A DNA stretch of 64,000 nt from a gamma proteobacterium HIMB55 (GTDB lineage Bacteria > Pseudomonadota > Gammaproteobacteria > Pseudomonadales > Halieaceae): positions 206,035-270,034 of the forward strand of contig AGIF02000001.1 of the NCBI GenBank assembly GCA_000227505.4. Reading direction: 5' to 3'. The first letter of the stretch is position 1. Every line of letters starts with the position of its first letter. Below are positions 56,031-64,000 of this stretch, one piece after another. A model generated the notes under the pieces. It had not been told where the DNA came from. It did not search any database and was given only the letters and a program-made list of their open reading frames with translations. A program made the translations under genes and the position numbers.

Positions 56031-57404
56031 TCAGTGTATGCGCGCACCTTGGCGTTTGAGCTCGCCTTGTAGTGCTGATACCGACAGGTCGTCAAAGCGT
56101 TCGTTGCGCTTTACCGATAAGGCGGCTGCGGTGCCGGCAGCCTGACCCGTCACTGCACAGCACATCATATTTCGAGTGGCGGCGTGGCTGACACGATCAC
56201 CTCCGGTAATCCGACCTGCGCAGATGAGGTTCTCGACATTTCTCGGAATCAAGGTCCGATAGGGCAGGTGGAAGTAGCGACCGGTGGTCGGCAGGATGAG
56301 GATGCCGTAGCCATCGATGAACTCGGGGAAGATGCCTACCGAATCATCAAATCGTCCCTGCTCGCGCACATCGTTTTCAGTCATGTTGTAGGCAGCATTA
56401 ATCTTTCGGGTATCGCGAATACCCAATGTCATGCCGAAGTTTCGTAGCTTGGCGTTTTCGCAGCCGGGTTGGAATGCCTGTAGCGCCTTCACGGCCATCA
56501 TCGCCTGCTTACGACCTTCCATCTCGCCACGGGTGAGATCCGCGGGGTCGGTACCGTCATATCCGAGTAGGTGGACGAGGTTCATGTAGGTGAGGTCGCC
56601 CGTATCGTAAAGCGCGCCCCAGGTGCCTGAAATGGTGTCGAGGTTGGGTGGGATCAATCCTTCGGCCCGCGCTCGCTCGAAGGGCTTTCGCAGGAAGGGC
56701 GAGAACATCTCATCTTCCTTGCCCGTGGTCTCGATCGTCCATTGCCCGTAGGCCCAGTCAGCATAGGTGTGAGGCGCGGCTTTGACGTGCTCGATGAACT
56801 TTGTCTTGTCGACACCCGAGAGCGAGAACATGACCGAGGCGCCAATCATGTCCTGCTTGGCTTGCTTGACGGTTGGCGCTCCTGCCCTGTGCGCAACATC
56901 TGCATCCCCCGTCGCATCAATGACACGCTCCGCTAGGATTGCTTCCCGCCCGGCCTTGCTCTCGACAATGACCCCTGTGATTCGATTACCGTCCATGATG
57001 GGAGCAACAAACATCCTGTGAAGCATCGGCGTGATGCCCGCCTCGAGGACGAGGTCATCGGCCACGGCTTTGAACGCCTCACCATCGATGGCATGGCTCT
57101 GGGATTGAGGTTCAGCCACCGAGGCACCCGCTGCCTTGGCGCGCTCTTCAAATTCAATGCCAATCCCTTCGCTATCGACGGTCTGCTCGTGTCGATACCA
57201 GGCAAAACCTTCAACACCCACGGCGGTGATGTTGCCGCCAAAACAGCCATATCTTTCCAGCAAAGCGACGCTGACACCCGTGCGAGCCGCGGCAATCGCA
57301 GCCGCAAGTCCAGCGGGTCCACTACCAATGACCAAGACATCAGTGGTGTGTATTACCGCTAGCTCTCTGGCGGGTTCCGTAATCATTGAAGGTTGTTCCC
57401 GCAT
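56031..57404 (-). CDS. FAD-dependent oxidoreductase
   Basis: 457-residue flavoprotein of the FAD_oxidored family. The N-terminal dinucleotide-binding fold is DVLVIGSGPAGLAAAIAAAR with E at the end of beta2 (ALLERYGCFGGNI). A second FAD contact is VIDATGDADVAHRAG, and the C-terminal LICAGRITGGDRVSHAATR is characteristic. An exported or membrane location is not indicated. The substrate is unknown; the family includes dehydrogenases of diverse small molecules. It is divergent from the downstream TonB receptor. Confidence 0.88.
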   Translation of the reverse strand: MREQPSMITEPARELAVIHTTDVLVIGSGPAGLAAAIAAARTGVSVALLERYGCFGGNITAVGVEGFAWYRHEQTVDSEGIGIEFEERAKAAGASVAEPQSQSHAIDGEAFKAVADDLVLEAGITPMLHRMFVAPIMDGNRITGVIVESKAGREAILAERVIDATGDADVAHRAGAPTVKQAKQDMIGASVMFSLSGVDKTKFIEHVKAAPHTYADWAYGQWTIETTGKEDEMFSPFLRKPFERARAEGLIPPNLDTISGTWGALYDTGDLTYMNLVHLLGYDGTDPADLTRGEMEGRKQAMMAVKALQAFQPGCENAKLRNFGMTLGIRDTRKINAAYNMTENDVREQGRFDDSVGIFPEFIDGYGILILPTTGRYFHLPYRTLIPRNVENLICAGRITGGDRVSHAATRNMMCCAVTGQAAGTAAALSVKRNERFDDLSVSALQGELKRQGARIH

Positions 57405-57645
57405 TTTTCCCCCGGGCCTGCTCTATTCGTATGGCTTATGTTTAAGCGTTTTTTTGTTTGATGTTCGTTGCAATTGTGGGTATACCACGTAAAGCACTTT
57501 GAGTAATGCTGTCGATGTTTTGTCATAAAAAGCCGTTTAAATTCGGCAGGGGGCGCAGAACGACGGTTAACTCAAATGCGATGCCCCTGAAGTGGTAAGC
57601 AGTACAACAACGAAAACGATGCGAAGTCAGAGAGGGAACACTAAA

Positions 57646-60087
57646 GTGAAAATCAAAGACCCATCCCAAAAGACCTCATTTTTTAGGCGGCCTTTAGCGC
57701 TTGCAGTTTCAACTGCCTGCGGTTTGGTCGGTGCAACTTCGGTTGTCATGCCTAACGAGGCGCAAGCTCAAATCGAAGAGGTGCTGGTAACAGCTACCCG
57801 TCGAGCGGAGAGCGTACAGGACATCCCGATGAGCGTTAGCGTTCTCGGTGAGACCCAACTAGAAGATCTCAACATCAATGACATGGAAGACTACGTCATG
57901 ATGTTACCCAACGTGAGCTTTATCACCTTGGGCCCGAGTTCGGGTGATATCTACATTCGTGGTATTTCAAGTGGTGGTGAGAGCCAGCTTGGCGCGAACC
58001 CTAGTGTGGCCGTTTATCTCGATGATCAGCCGGTAACTGCTGTAGGTCAGTATCTGAACCCTCACATTTATGACGTGAACCGTATCGAGGTGCTGGCAGG
58101 CCCACAGGGAACGACCTATGGTGCCAACGCACAGTCAGGTGCCATCCGCATCATCACGAATGCACCGAGCACAGAGGGCTTTGAGGCCGGTTTCAATATC
58201 AGTGTTGGCCAGGCGAGAAGTGCAGATATTAGTCACTTAACCGAAGGTTTTGTGAACATCCCACTGAGCGACTCTGTGGCGCTGCGCGTGTCTGCTTACA
58301 ACAAAGAGGACGGCGGTTACATCGATAATGTGGCCGGAACTCACACGTTCCGTCACGGGTTTATCCGAGCCGGCTTGATGGGCGCAGGCCTACCCGAGGA
58401 CCATCCAATGGTTCAGGCGGCGGCCGACCTTACAGTCGATAACTCGGATGTGGTTGAGAAAAACTTCAACGACGCGACGACGCGCGGTGGACGTGCGGCG
58501 CTTGCGATTGATCTCAACGACAGCTGGACGCTGACTGCAACAGCGATGATGCAGGACGTCGAGACCAACGGCTTGTGGGATCACGACCCTAGTGTGGGTG
58601 ACCTAAAAGTGATGCGTCTTCTCCCTGATTACGGTGATGATGAGTGGACACAATTCTCATTAACGCTATCGGGTGAAGTAGCGGGCGGCACGCTGACAGC
58701 AAACTTTGCTGATCTTGAGCGTGACTTAACGAGCTATGCAGATTACTCGCTCTACAGTGATTACTACGTCTCCTACGGATATGTTCAGCCTTACTACGTT
58801 TGTTACGTGAGTGGCACAGGCGTTTGTGGTGATCCACGTACGCAGTACACCAACGTCACAAACATCGAACGCCAGAACATGGAGCTTCGCTACACATCTG
58901 ATCCAACGGAGCGTTTCCGCTATATGGCGGGTATCTATCGTGTCGAGTCTGATACTGCCTCCGATAACGATTGGCGCGTCTTGGGCTTGAGCGAAGTCCC
59001 TCAGATGGCTGTCGATGCTCCAAACATTTACTGGACAACAGATTTCGTGCGGTCGTACGAGGAGACAGCCTATTTTGGTGAGGTCTCCTACGACATCAGC
59101 GATGATCTAACCGTGGCTGCAAGTGCACGTCGCTTTGACTACGAAGGTGGTCTCGACGGGTTCTCGGGCACCGTTTGGTGGCCATGCGGAGGCTTTGGTC
59201 CTCAGGGTGATCGCCCTGAGAGTAACTACGGTGCTGACTGTGCCCCCGAGGCTCGGGTGACTGAAGCGCAAGATACTGTGTTCCGTGCGTCGCTTGAGTA
59301 TCAGATGAACGAAGAGTGGATGCTCTACACAGCCTGGGGTGAGGGTTATCGTCCCGGTGGTTTGAACCGGTTCTGCCAAACGCGTGCGATTGACGGTTTG
59401 GGTAACCAGGGTTCATCCAACATCGGCTGTGAGTTCCTGCCTGACTTCCTGACCTCGACTGAGGTGGGTTTCAAGGCAACGCTCAACGGTGGCCGAACGC
59501 GCATCAATGGTGCGGCTTTCTGGCAGGACTGGGATGACTTCCAGTTCTCTCGTCTAGATACGTCCGTGTCGCCACTCACGCTGACCTACAACGTGGGTAA
59601 TGCGGAAAGTAATGGTGTTGAGTTTGATTTCGTAACCATGGTTACAGACAACCTCACGCTGACCGGTGCGGCGGCTTATGTTGATGCGACGTTGGCTTCG
59701 GACTACCGTCGAAACGAGACATCACCAGAGCCTGACGCAGCCTCTGGAACTGACTTACCGCGCGTGCCCAGCGTGAAGTGGAACATTGCAGGACGCTACA
59801 CCTTCGGCGACGACTACTTCTTGCAAGCGGCTTACATCTACACAGGTAAGTCTTACAACACCTTGTTTGATGGCGGTACGATTCAAACACAGCGTAAGAC
59901 ACAGCCAAGCTACAAGGTCATGAACGCTTCAGTTGGTATGGAACGCGAAACATGGACTGCGGAGCTTTATGTGCAGAACCTGACCGACGAGCGCGGCACC
60001 GTATGGCAAAACGCGGTGACATGGGACGAGCGCGTCACCATTAACCAGCCACGCACACTGGGTGTAAGTTTCCGCAGAAACTTCTAA
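57646..60087 (+). CDS. TonB-dependent receptor
   Basis: Outer-membrane receptor. Signal peptide with cleavage near AQAQ-IEE; a TonB box-like EEVLVTATRRAESVQDIPMS; the plug domain with YIRGISSGG and RIEVLAGPQGTTYGANAQSG; and a barrel ending in FRRNF. From GTG 57646 (AGAGGG nine bases upstream) the protein has 813 residues; a GTG at 57592 would add 18 residues but has no ribosome binding site. The plug and barrel motifs match the FecA/iron-complex-to-carbohydrate receptor class of sphingomonads and marine gammaproteobacteria. Followed by a strong terminator and a TPR-sulfotransferase gene. The substrate is unknown. Confidence 0.9.
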   Translation: MKIKDPSQKTSFFRRPLALAVSTACGLVGATSVVMPNEAQAQIEEVLVTATRRAESVQDIPMSVSVLGETQLEDLNINDMEDYVMMLPNVSFITLGPSSGDIYIRGISSGGESQLGANPSVAVYLDDQPVTAVGQYLNPHIYDVNRIEVLAGPQGTTYGANAQSGAIRIITNAPSTEGFEAGFNISVGQARSADISHLTEGFVNIPLSDSVALRVSAYNKEDGGYIDNVAGTHTFRHGFIRAGLMGAGLPEDHPMVQAAADLTVDNSDVVEKNFNDATTRGGRAALAIDLNDSWTLTATAMMQDVETNGLWDHDPSVGDLKVMRLLPDYGDDEWTQFSLTLSGEVAGGTLTANFADLERDLTSYADYSLYSDYYVSYGYVQPYYVCYVSGTGVCGDPRTQYTNVTNIERQNMELRYTSDPTERFRYMAGIYRVESDTASDNDWRVLGLSEVPQMAVDAPNIYWTTDFVRSYEETAYFGEVSYDISDDLTVAASARRFDYEGGLDGFSGTVWWPCGGFGPQGDRPESNYGADCAPEARVTEAQDTVFRASLEYQMNEEWMLYTAWGEGYRPGGLNRFCQTRAIDGLGNQGSSNIGCEFLPDFLTSTEVGFKATLNGGRTRINGAAFWQDWDDFQFSRLDTSVSPLTLTYNVGNAESNGVEFDFVTMVTDNLTLTGAAAYVDATLASDYRRNETSPEPDAASGTDLPRVPSVKWNIAGRYTFGDDYFLQAAYIYTGKSYNTLFDGGTIQTQRKTQPSYKVMNASVGMERETWTAELYVQNLTDERGTVWQNAVTWDERVTINQPRTLGVSFRRNF

Positions 60088-60104
60088 GACCCATGTGATG
60101 ACTG

Positions 60105-60128
60105 AAGGCGCCTGCGGGCGCCTTTTTT
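60105..60128 (+). terminator. Intrinsic terminator after the second TonB receptor
   Basis: Stem AAGGCGCC / GGCGCCTT (60105-60112 with 60117-60124), TGCG loop, followed by T's to 60128. Confidence 0.92.
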
Positions 60129-60209
60129 GTTTTAAAACGGCACTTGCCAACGCAGTTCTAGACCCACATGCTTGGGGTTGGGGACAGGAATAATCGCGGT
60201 ATCAATAAT

Positions 60210-62180
60210 ATGCAGCCAATCGATGCGCTCTATGAGCAGGCGAAGGCCTCCTTGCAACAGGGGAACCCTGAGCTAGCCGTTACTTTGTGCGAGCAGGCGC
60301 TCGATCAGGCGCCCAATGATTCACGATTTACCCTGTTTTACGGCGTGGGGCTTCGCCGCTCCGGCAGGATTGAGCAAGCTGAACCGCTCTTACGCGGGAT
60401 TGTCGCTGAGCTCCCGCAACTCGCTCTGGCCCAGCACGAGCTGGGTTTGGCGTTGAGCGCACAGAATCGAATTACTGAAGCCATGAACTGTTTAGAGGCT
60501 GCACTCGCAAGTCAGCCTAATTCAGCGGCTATCTGGCGAGACCTTTACCACTTGCGCGCCGCCGAGGGCGATGATGTGGGGGCAGCGGACGCTTATCGCC
60601 GATCGCTCAACAGTCGAGAGCTTGACCCGATTCTTAAGAAAGCGCTCGACCTCGTGGAGGGTGGACGTTTGGGTATCGCTGAGGGTGTTTGCCGCGAATA
60701 TCTAAAACGCCGGCCTCATGACGTGGACGCCATTCGTTTGCTCGCAGAGATTGGTATTACGCTTGGGGTGGTTGGACAGGCGATCCTACTTCTTGAGCGT
60801 TGCCTAGAGTTGGCCCCGGATTTTGTGATCGCCCGAGCCAATTACGCGACAGCGCTTGCTCGCCATCAGCGTTTCGACGATGCGCTTGAACAGACCGGTA
60901 TTTTAAAAGCCAAGGATCCGAACGCGGTTTCTCACATGGTTCAGCATGCGGCTATCTTGTCGATGGCTGGCCTGTACGACCTTGCTCACCCAGAGTTTGC
61001 GCAGATCGTTCGTCGTGTACCCGATAATGCCCGCATATTGATCAGTTACGGCCACTCGTTGCGCTACGGTGGTAAGGGCGAGGAAGCGACAAAAATATAC
61101 CAACGTGCCATCAAGGCAGATCCCGGCGCTGGTGAAGCCTACTGGGCGTTGGCTAATTTGAAGACATTTAAGTTTGACGATGCCCTCATTGCAACCATGC
61201 AGGAGCGGCATCAATCCCTCGATCGGATGGGGCCTGATCGGTTCCATCTCGCCTTCGCTATTGGTAAGGCACTCGAAGATCGGGGTGCACATGACGAGTC
61301 GTTTGCGGCCTACGCGGATGGCAATTCGATAAAACGGCAATTCAGTTCTTACACTGTTGAGCGAACGACCCGGCAGGCAGATGAGATGATTGAGTATTGT
61401 CCGTCTGAGGTCTTCACGCGTGAGGGGCATCCGTCGGCTGAGCCGATTTTTATTCTGGGCTTGCCCAGAGCCGGGTCGACACTGCTTGAGCAGATTCTTG
61501 CGAGCCACTCATTGGTCGAGGGTACGGCTGAGTTGCCTTATATCAGTCAGATTGCGAGTGAAATTGGGGGCACGCGCAAGAAAGATGAGCAAGCCCAGTA
61601 TCCGTCAAACCTGATCAATTTGACGGCTGAAGAAAGAGTGGCGTTCGGGCAAAGATACCTCGACAGCGCGGCGAAATACCGAACTGATAAGGCGCACTTT
61701 ATCGACAAGATGCCCAATAACTGGATGCACATTGGTTTGATCAAGGCCATTTTGCCGAATGCGACCATTATTGACGCTCGTCGGCACCCAATGGCGGCGT
61801 GCTTTGCCAATTTCAAACAGTTGTTTGCGCGAGGTCAGGAATTTACCTACGGACTAGAAGAGATCGGCCATTACTACGCGGATTACATGCGACTCATGGC
61901 GCACTGGCATGCGGTGCTTCCAGATGATGTGATGACGGTACAGTACGAGTCGGTAGTCGAAGATCTAGACACTCAGGTTCGAGCCTTGCTAGAGCACTGC
62001 AAGTTGCCGTTCGAGGAGCAGTGTCTTCGTTATTATGAGAAAGACCGGGCGGTTCGTACCGCCAGTTCGGAACAGGTACGACAGCCCATTTACCGAGACG
62101 CTTTGTCACTTTGGCAGCGCTATGAATCGCATTTAGACCCGCTCAAAGCGGTGCTGGATGAAAGAGGGGTTGCCTACTAG
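60210..62180 (+). CDS. TPR-sulfotransferase fusion protein
   Basis: 656 residues from ATG 60210 (an ATG at 60168 would add 14). The N-terminal 380 residues carry tandem tetratricopeptide repeats (A-L-E-Q-A-L-D-Q-AP, YRRSL, AYWALANLKTF). A C-terminal sulfotransferase domain begins near residue 411, with the PAPS 5'-phosphosulfate loop LGLPRAGSTLLEQIL and a later 3'-phosphate region (IDARRHPMAACFANFKQL). Such TPR-sulfotransferases often sit beside TonB receptors in marine and sphingomonad genomes; the acceptor substrate is unknown. No strong ribosome binding site was found for either start. Confidence 0.88.
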   Translation: MQPIDALYEQAKASLQQGNPELAVTLCEQALDQAPNDSRFTLFYGVGLRRSGRIEQAEPLLRGIVAELPQLALAQHELGLALSAQNRITEAMNCLEAALASQPNSAAIWRDLYHLRAAEGDDVGAADAYRRSLNSRELDPILKKALDLVEGGRLGIAEGVCREYLKRRPHDVDAIRLLAEIGITLGVVGQAILLLERCLELAPDFVIARANYATALARHQRFDDALEQTGILKAKDPNAVSHMVQHAAILSMAGLYDLAHPEFAQIVRRVPDNARILISYGHSLRYGGKGEEATKIYQRAIKADPGAGEAYWALANLKTFKFDDALIATMQERHQSLDRMGPDRFHLAFAIGKALEDRGAHDESFAAYADGNSIKRQFSSYTVERTTRQADEMIEYCPSEVFTREGHPSAEPIFILGLPRAGSTLLEQILASHSLVEGTAELPYISQIASEIGGTRKKDEQAQYPSNLINLTAEERVAFGQRYLDSAAKYRTDKAHFIDKMPNNWMHIGLIKAILPNATIIDARRHPMAACFANFKQLFARGQEFTYGLEEIGHYYADYMRLMAHWHAVLPDDVMTVQYESVVEDLDTQVRALLEHCKLPFEEQCLRYYEKDRAVRTASSEQVRQPIYRDALSLWQRYESHLDPLKAVLDERGVAY

Positions 62181-62277
62181 CCCATGGCTCCAGCCGCCCC
62201 TGACGTAGGGGCATGAAACCTTACGGGAAAATAGGCTACCCTGTTACCACACCAAAACAATAACTCTGGGATTCTTT

Positions 62278-63795
62278 ATGACGCAGGCTGTAGATCGCGT
62301 TAACTTCGTTTTAACCCTTTCGGTCATGTTGGCCATGGCCATACCGCTGCTTCTCTTCCCAGAAGCCAGTGCGCTCGCACTCCAAACGGCCTACAACTTC
62401 CTCGCTACCGAGCTGGGTTGGCTGTACATTCTCACGGCGATATCGGCGTTTGGTGCCGTTGTTTTTCTTGCCTTTGGACCTTACGGTCGCGTGCGGCTAG
62501 GGGACGATAAACCTGAATTCAGTACAACTAGCTGGATCGCGATGCTGTTTGCCGCCGGTATTGGTGCCGGCATGATGTATTGGGCATCCATTGAATGGGC
62601 GTTCTACGTCGATACCCCCCCCTTTGGGGCTGCGCCGCGGTCGCCCGAAGCCTACGTTTGGGCGTCGTCCTTTGGTCTGCATCACTGGGGACTGGTTGCC
62701 TGGTCGTTTTATTGCCTGCCGACGCTCGCCATTGCCTACCCCTTTTACGCGCGCGGTGTGTCTAAGCTCAAGTACAGCATCTCAGCACCGCATTTTATTA
62801 AGGGCGGTGAGGGATCGATTGGCGCAAGGTTAATGGATAGCTTCTTCATGATCGCTTTGGTCGGTGGGATTGGGAGCTCGCTTGGATTCTCGACACCCAT
62901 GATTGCCGCGTTGATCTCAAGGCTGACGGGCATTCCCGTCAGTTTTGGTATGGAGTTAGTGGTGGTTGCGGTGTGTGTTGCAATGTTTGGCACCAGCGTT
63001 TGGCTTGGACTTAAGCGCGGTATTAAGCGCCTCAGTGATTTTAATATGGTCCTGGCCTTTGTCATTTTGGTCTGCATTCTCCTCGCCAGCGATACCGTCT
63101 TCCTATTGCGAATGGCGATCAACTCGATCGGTCACACGCTGCAAAACACCGTAGCGATGATGTTTTGGACTGACCCCATAAACAACACGGGATTCATCGA
63201 AGATTGGACGATCTTTTATTGGGCGTGGTGGCTTGCCTACGGTCCCTTCATTGGTATTTTCGTAACCCGTATATCGAAAGGCCGATCGATACGCGAGGTG
63301 GTACTCGGCATGTTGGGAATGGGTTCTATGGGCGTGTGGCTGTTCTACCTCATTATCGGTAACCACAGTCTCGGACTGCAGGTGAGTGGTGAGGTGGATG
63401 TTCTGGGTATCATGGCTGCGTCCGATGGTAATCAAGCCATTATCGCGGGTCTTGATGTTTTGCCGGGTGCATCGCTGTTCATCATCGCCTTTATTTTCCT
63501 AACCAGTATTTTCACGGCAACGACTTACGATAGTGCGTCCTACGTTCTGTCAGCAAGCGCGACTAAATCGCTCAAGCCCTCTGAAGATCCGGCGCGGTGG
63601 CATCGTGTTTTCTGGGCGGTTGCGATTGCGATTTTGCCCATTGGATTGATGTATGCCGGTGGTCTCAAAACGGCTCAAACGGTCGTCCTCGTGGTATCGC
63701 TGCCACTGGTCTTTACCTTCTGGCTATCCGGTATCTCCCTCCTTAAATCACTTAAGGAAGATCATGGTGATACAACGGACAACTCAGCCTCTTAA
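62278..63795 (+). CDS. BCCT family betaine/carnitine/choline transporter
   Basis: Twelve-span inner-membrane transporter of 505 residues with the canonical motifs FAAGIGAGMMYWASIEWAF (91-109), HHWGLVAWSFYCLPTLA and FYWAWWLAYGPFIGIFVTR (about 312-330). BCCT carriers take up quaternary ammonium or sulfonium osmolytes coupled to Na+ or H+. This is the full-length counterpart of the divergent homologue in the betBA operon. It starts 97 bases after the sulfotransferase. The stop is at 63795, and a tiny open frame overlaps the 3' end but is rejected. Confidence 0.94.
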   Translation: MTQAVDRVNFVLTLSVMLAMAIPLLLFPEASALALQTAYNFLATELGWLYILTAISAFGAVVFLAFGPYGRVRLGDDKPEFSTTSWIAMLFAAGIGAGMMYWASIEWAFYVDTPPFGAAPRSPEAYVWASSFGLHHWGLVAWSFYCLPTLAIAYPFYARGVSKLKYSISAPHFIKGGEGSIGARLMDSFFMIALVGGIGSSLGFSTPMIAALISRLTGIPVSFGMELVVVAVCVAMFGTSVWLGLKRGIKRLSDFNMVLAFVILVCILLASDTVFLLRMAINSIGHTLQNTVAMMFWTDPINNTGFIEDWTIFYWAWWLAYGPFIGIFVTRISKGRSIREVVLGMLGMGSMGVWLFYLIIGNHSLGLQVSGEVDVLGIMAASDGNQAIIAGLDVLPGASLFIIAFIFLTSIFTATTYDSASYVLSASATKSLKPSEDPARWHRVFWAVAIAILPIGLMYAGGLKTAQTVVLVVSLPLVFTFWLSGISLLKSLKEDHGDTTDNSAS

Positions 63796-63846
63796 CGTTG
63801 CGGACTCCCAACTCACCGCAGAGCATTTTATGGTTCAGGTGGTAGC

Positions 63847-64000
63847 GTGAGCGATCAGCCAGTTGCCATCGTTATGGGCGGTGCATCTGGCATTGGACTG
63901 GCCCTGTTGCTGACGATCGTGCTAGCCGGTTGTGACCCCGCGAATAAGTCGCCTGTTGTTGAAACGGCAAATGCTCAGTACTCGGGGCTCGAATTGACTG
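63847..64000 (+). CDS. Partial gene with SDR-like start running into a lipoprotein-like signal
   Basis: GTG at 63847 opens a frame to the window end. The first 19 residues (VAIVMGGASGIGLA) look like the NAD-binding start of a short-chain dehydrogenase. They then run straight into LLLTIVLAGCDPANKS, which looks like a lipoprotein signal peptide with lipobox LAGC. Either a real lipoprotein starts at ATG 63874, or two gene starts are fused by deletion or assembly error. Only 51 codons are visible, so no function is assigned. Confidence 0.4.
   Translation, partial: MSDQPVAIVMGGASGIGLALLLTIVLAGCDPANKSPVVETANAQYSGLELT

Noticed and set aside
60903-61508. 201-codon minus-strand frame opposite the TPR-sulfotransferase
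   Set aside because: Antisense shadow over a gene with clear domains; composition is arginine/histidine-rich and family-less.
63653-63850. 65-codon frame overlapping the BCCT 3' end
   Set aside because: Most of it is out-of-frame overlap with the transporter; the unique tail of about 18 residues has no family match and no ribosome binding site of its own.

Overview
The window reads as a chromosomal segment of a heterotrophic marine gammaproteobacterium. Gene content fits the Halieaceae (OM60/NOR5) and related oligotrophic marine clades: a fabAB pair, several TonB-dependent receptors, two different photolyase/cryptochrome genes, many acyl-CoA dehydrogenases and crotonases, choline/betaine catabolism, a DmdA-like demethylase and a TPR-sulfotransferase. 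The lineage is inferred from gene content only. No rRNA, tRNA, insertion sequence, integrase or CRISPR array was recognised. Coding density is high.

Layout. 1-1807: fabA-fabB on the minus strand (unsaturated fatty acid synthesis). 2020-5757: sugar-nucleotide block (manC/algA-type, galU, phosphomannomutase). 5882-8357: aldo/keto reductase and thiolase. 8588-11170: pgi and ispB on the minus strand. 11388-15254: rplU-rpmA-obgE-proB and a ZIP metal transporter. 15372-16451: hemH. 16614-20158: operon of three acyl-CoA dehydrogenases, the third apparently lacking a catalytic glutamate. 20280-24606: dipeptidase, iron-sulfur photolyase, DUF2256 protein and DASH cryptochrome. 24857-29175: old yellow enzyme and a large TonB receptor. 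29221-29831: a structured 610-bp gap with candidate micro-ORFs and inverted repeats. 29832-33515: NupC, 2-oxoglutarate oxygenase, DMT exporter and gamma-carbonic-anhydrase-like protein. 33591-37406: rhodanese, SulP transporter, beta-carbonic anhydrase and a divergent LysR regulator, together resembling an inorganic-carbon uptake locus. 37486-40137: secreted multidomain polysaccharide lyase. 40338-45381: crotonase, MTHFR-like protein, DmdA-like demethylase, glutathione-dependent formaldehyde dehydrogenase and S-formylglutathione hydrolase, together a C1-handling block. 45526-48706: small Tat/tail-anchor protein, two crotonases, GNAT and a CoA-binding protein. 49017-55996: MHS-type transporter divergent from a betB - phosphodiesterase - betA - divergent BCCT-like operon. 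56031-63795: FAD oxidoreductase, TonB receptor, TPR-sulfotransferase and a canonical BCCT transporter. From 63847 a partial gene runs off the end of the window.

A theme of the second half is methylated osmolytes and C1 flux. Choline would be taken up (MHS, BCCT), possibly released from a phospho-ester by the embedded phosphodiesterase, and oxidised by BetA and BetB. Methyl groups from a DMSP-like substrate would go to folate through the DmdA-like/MTHFR-like pair, and formaldehyde would be cleared by AdhC/FghA. The strongest leads are the truncated, motif-altered BCCT homologue in the bet operon, a perfect hairpin that would mask the ribosome binding site of the DASH cryptochrome, and the structured gap upstream of nupC.
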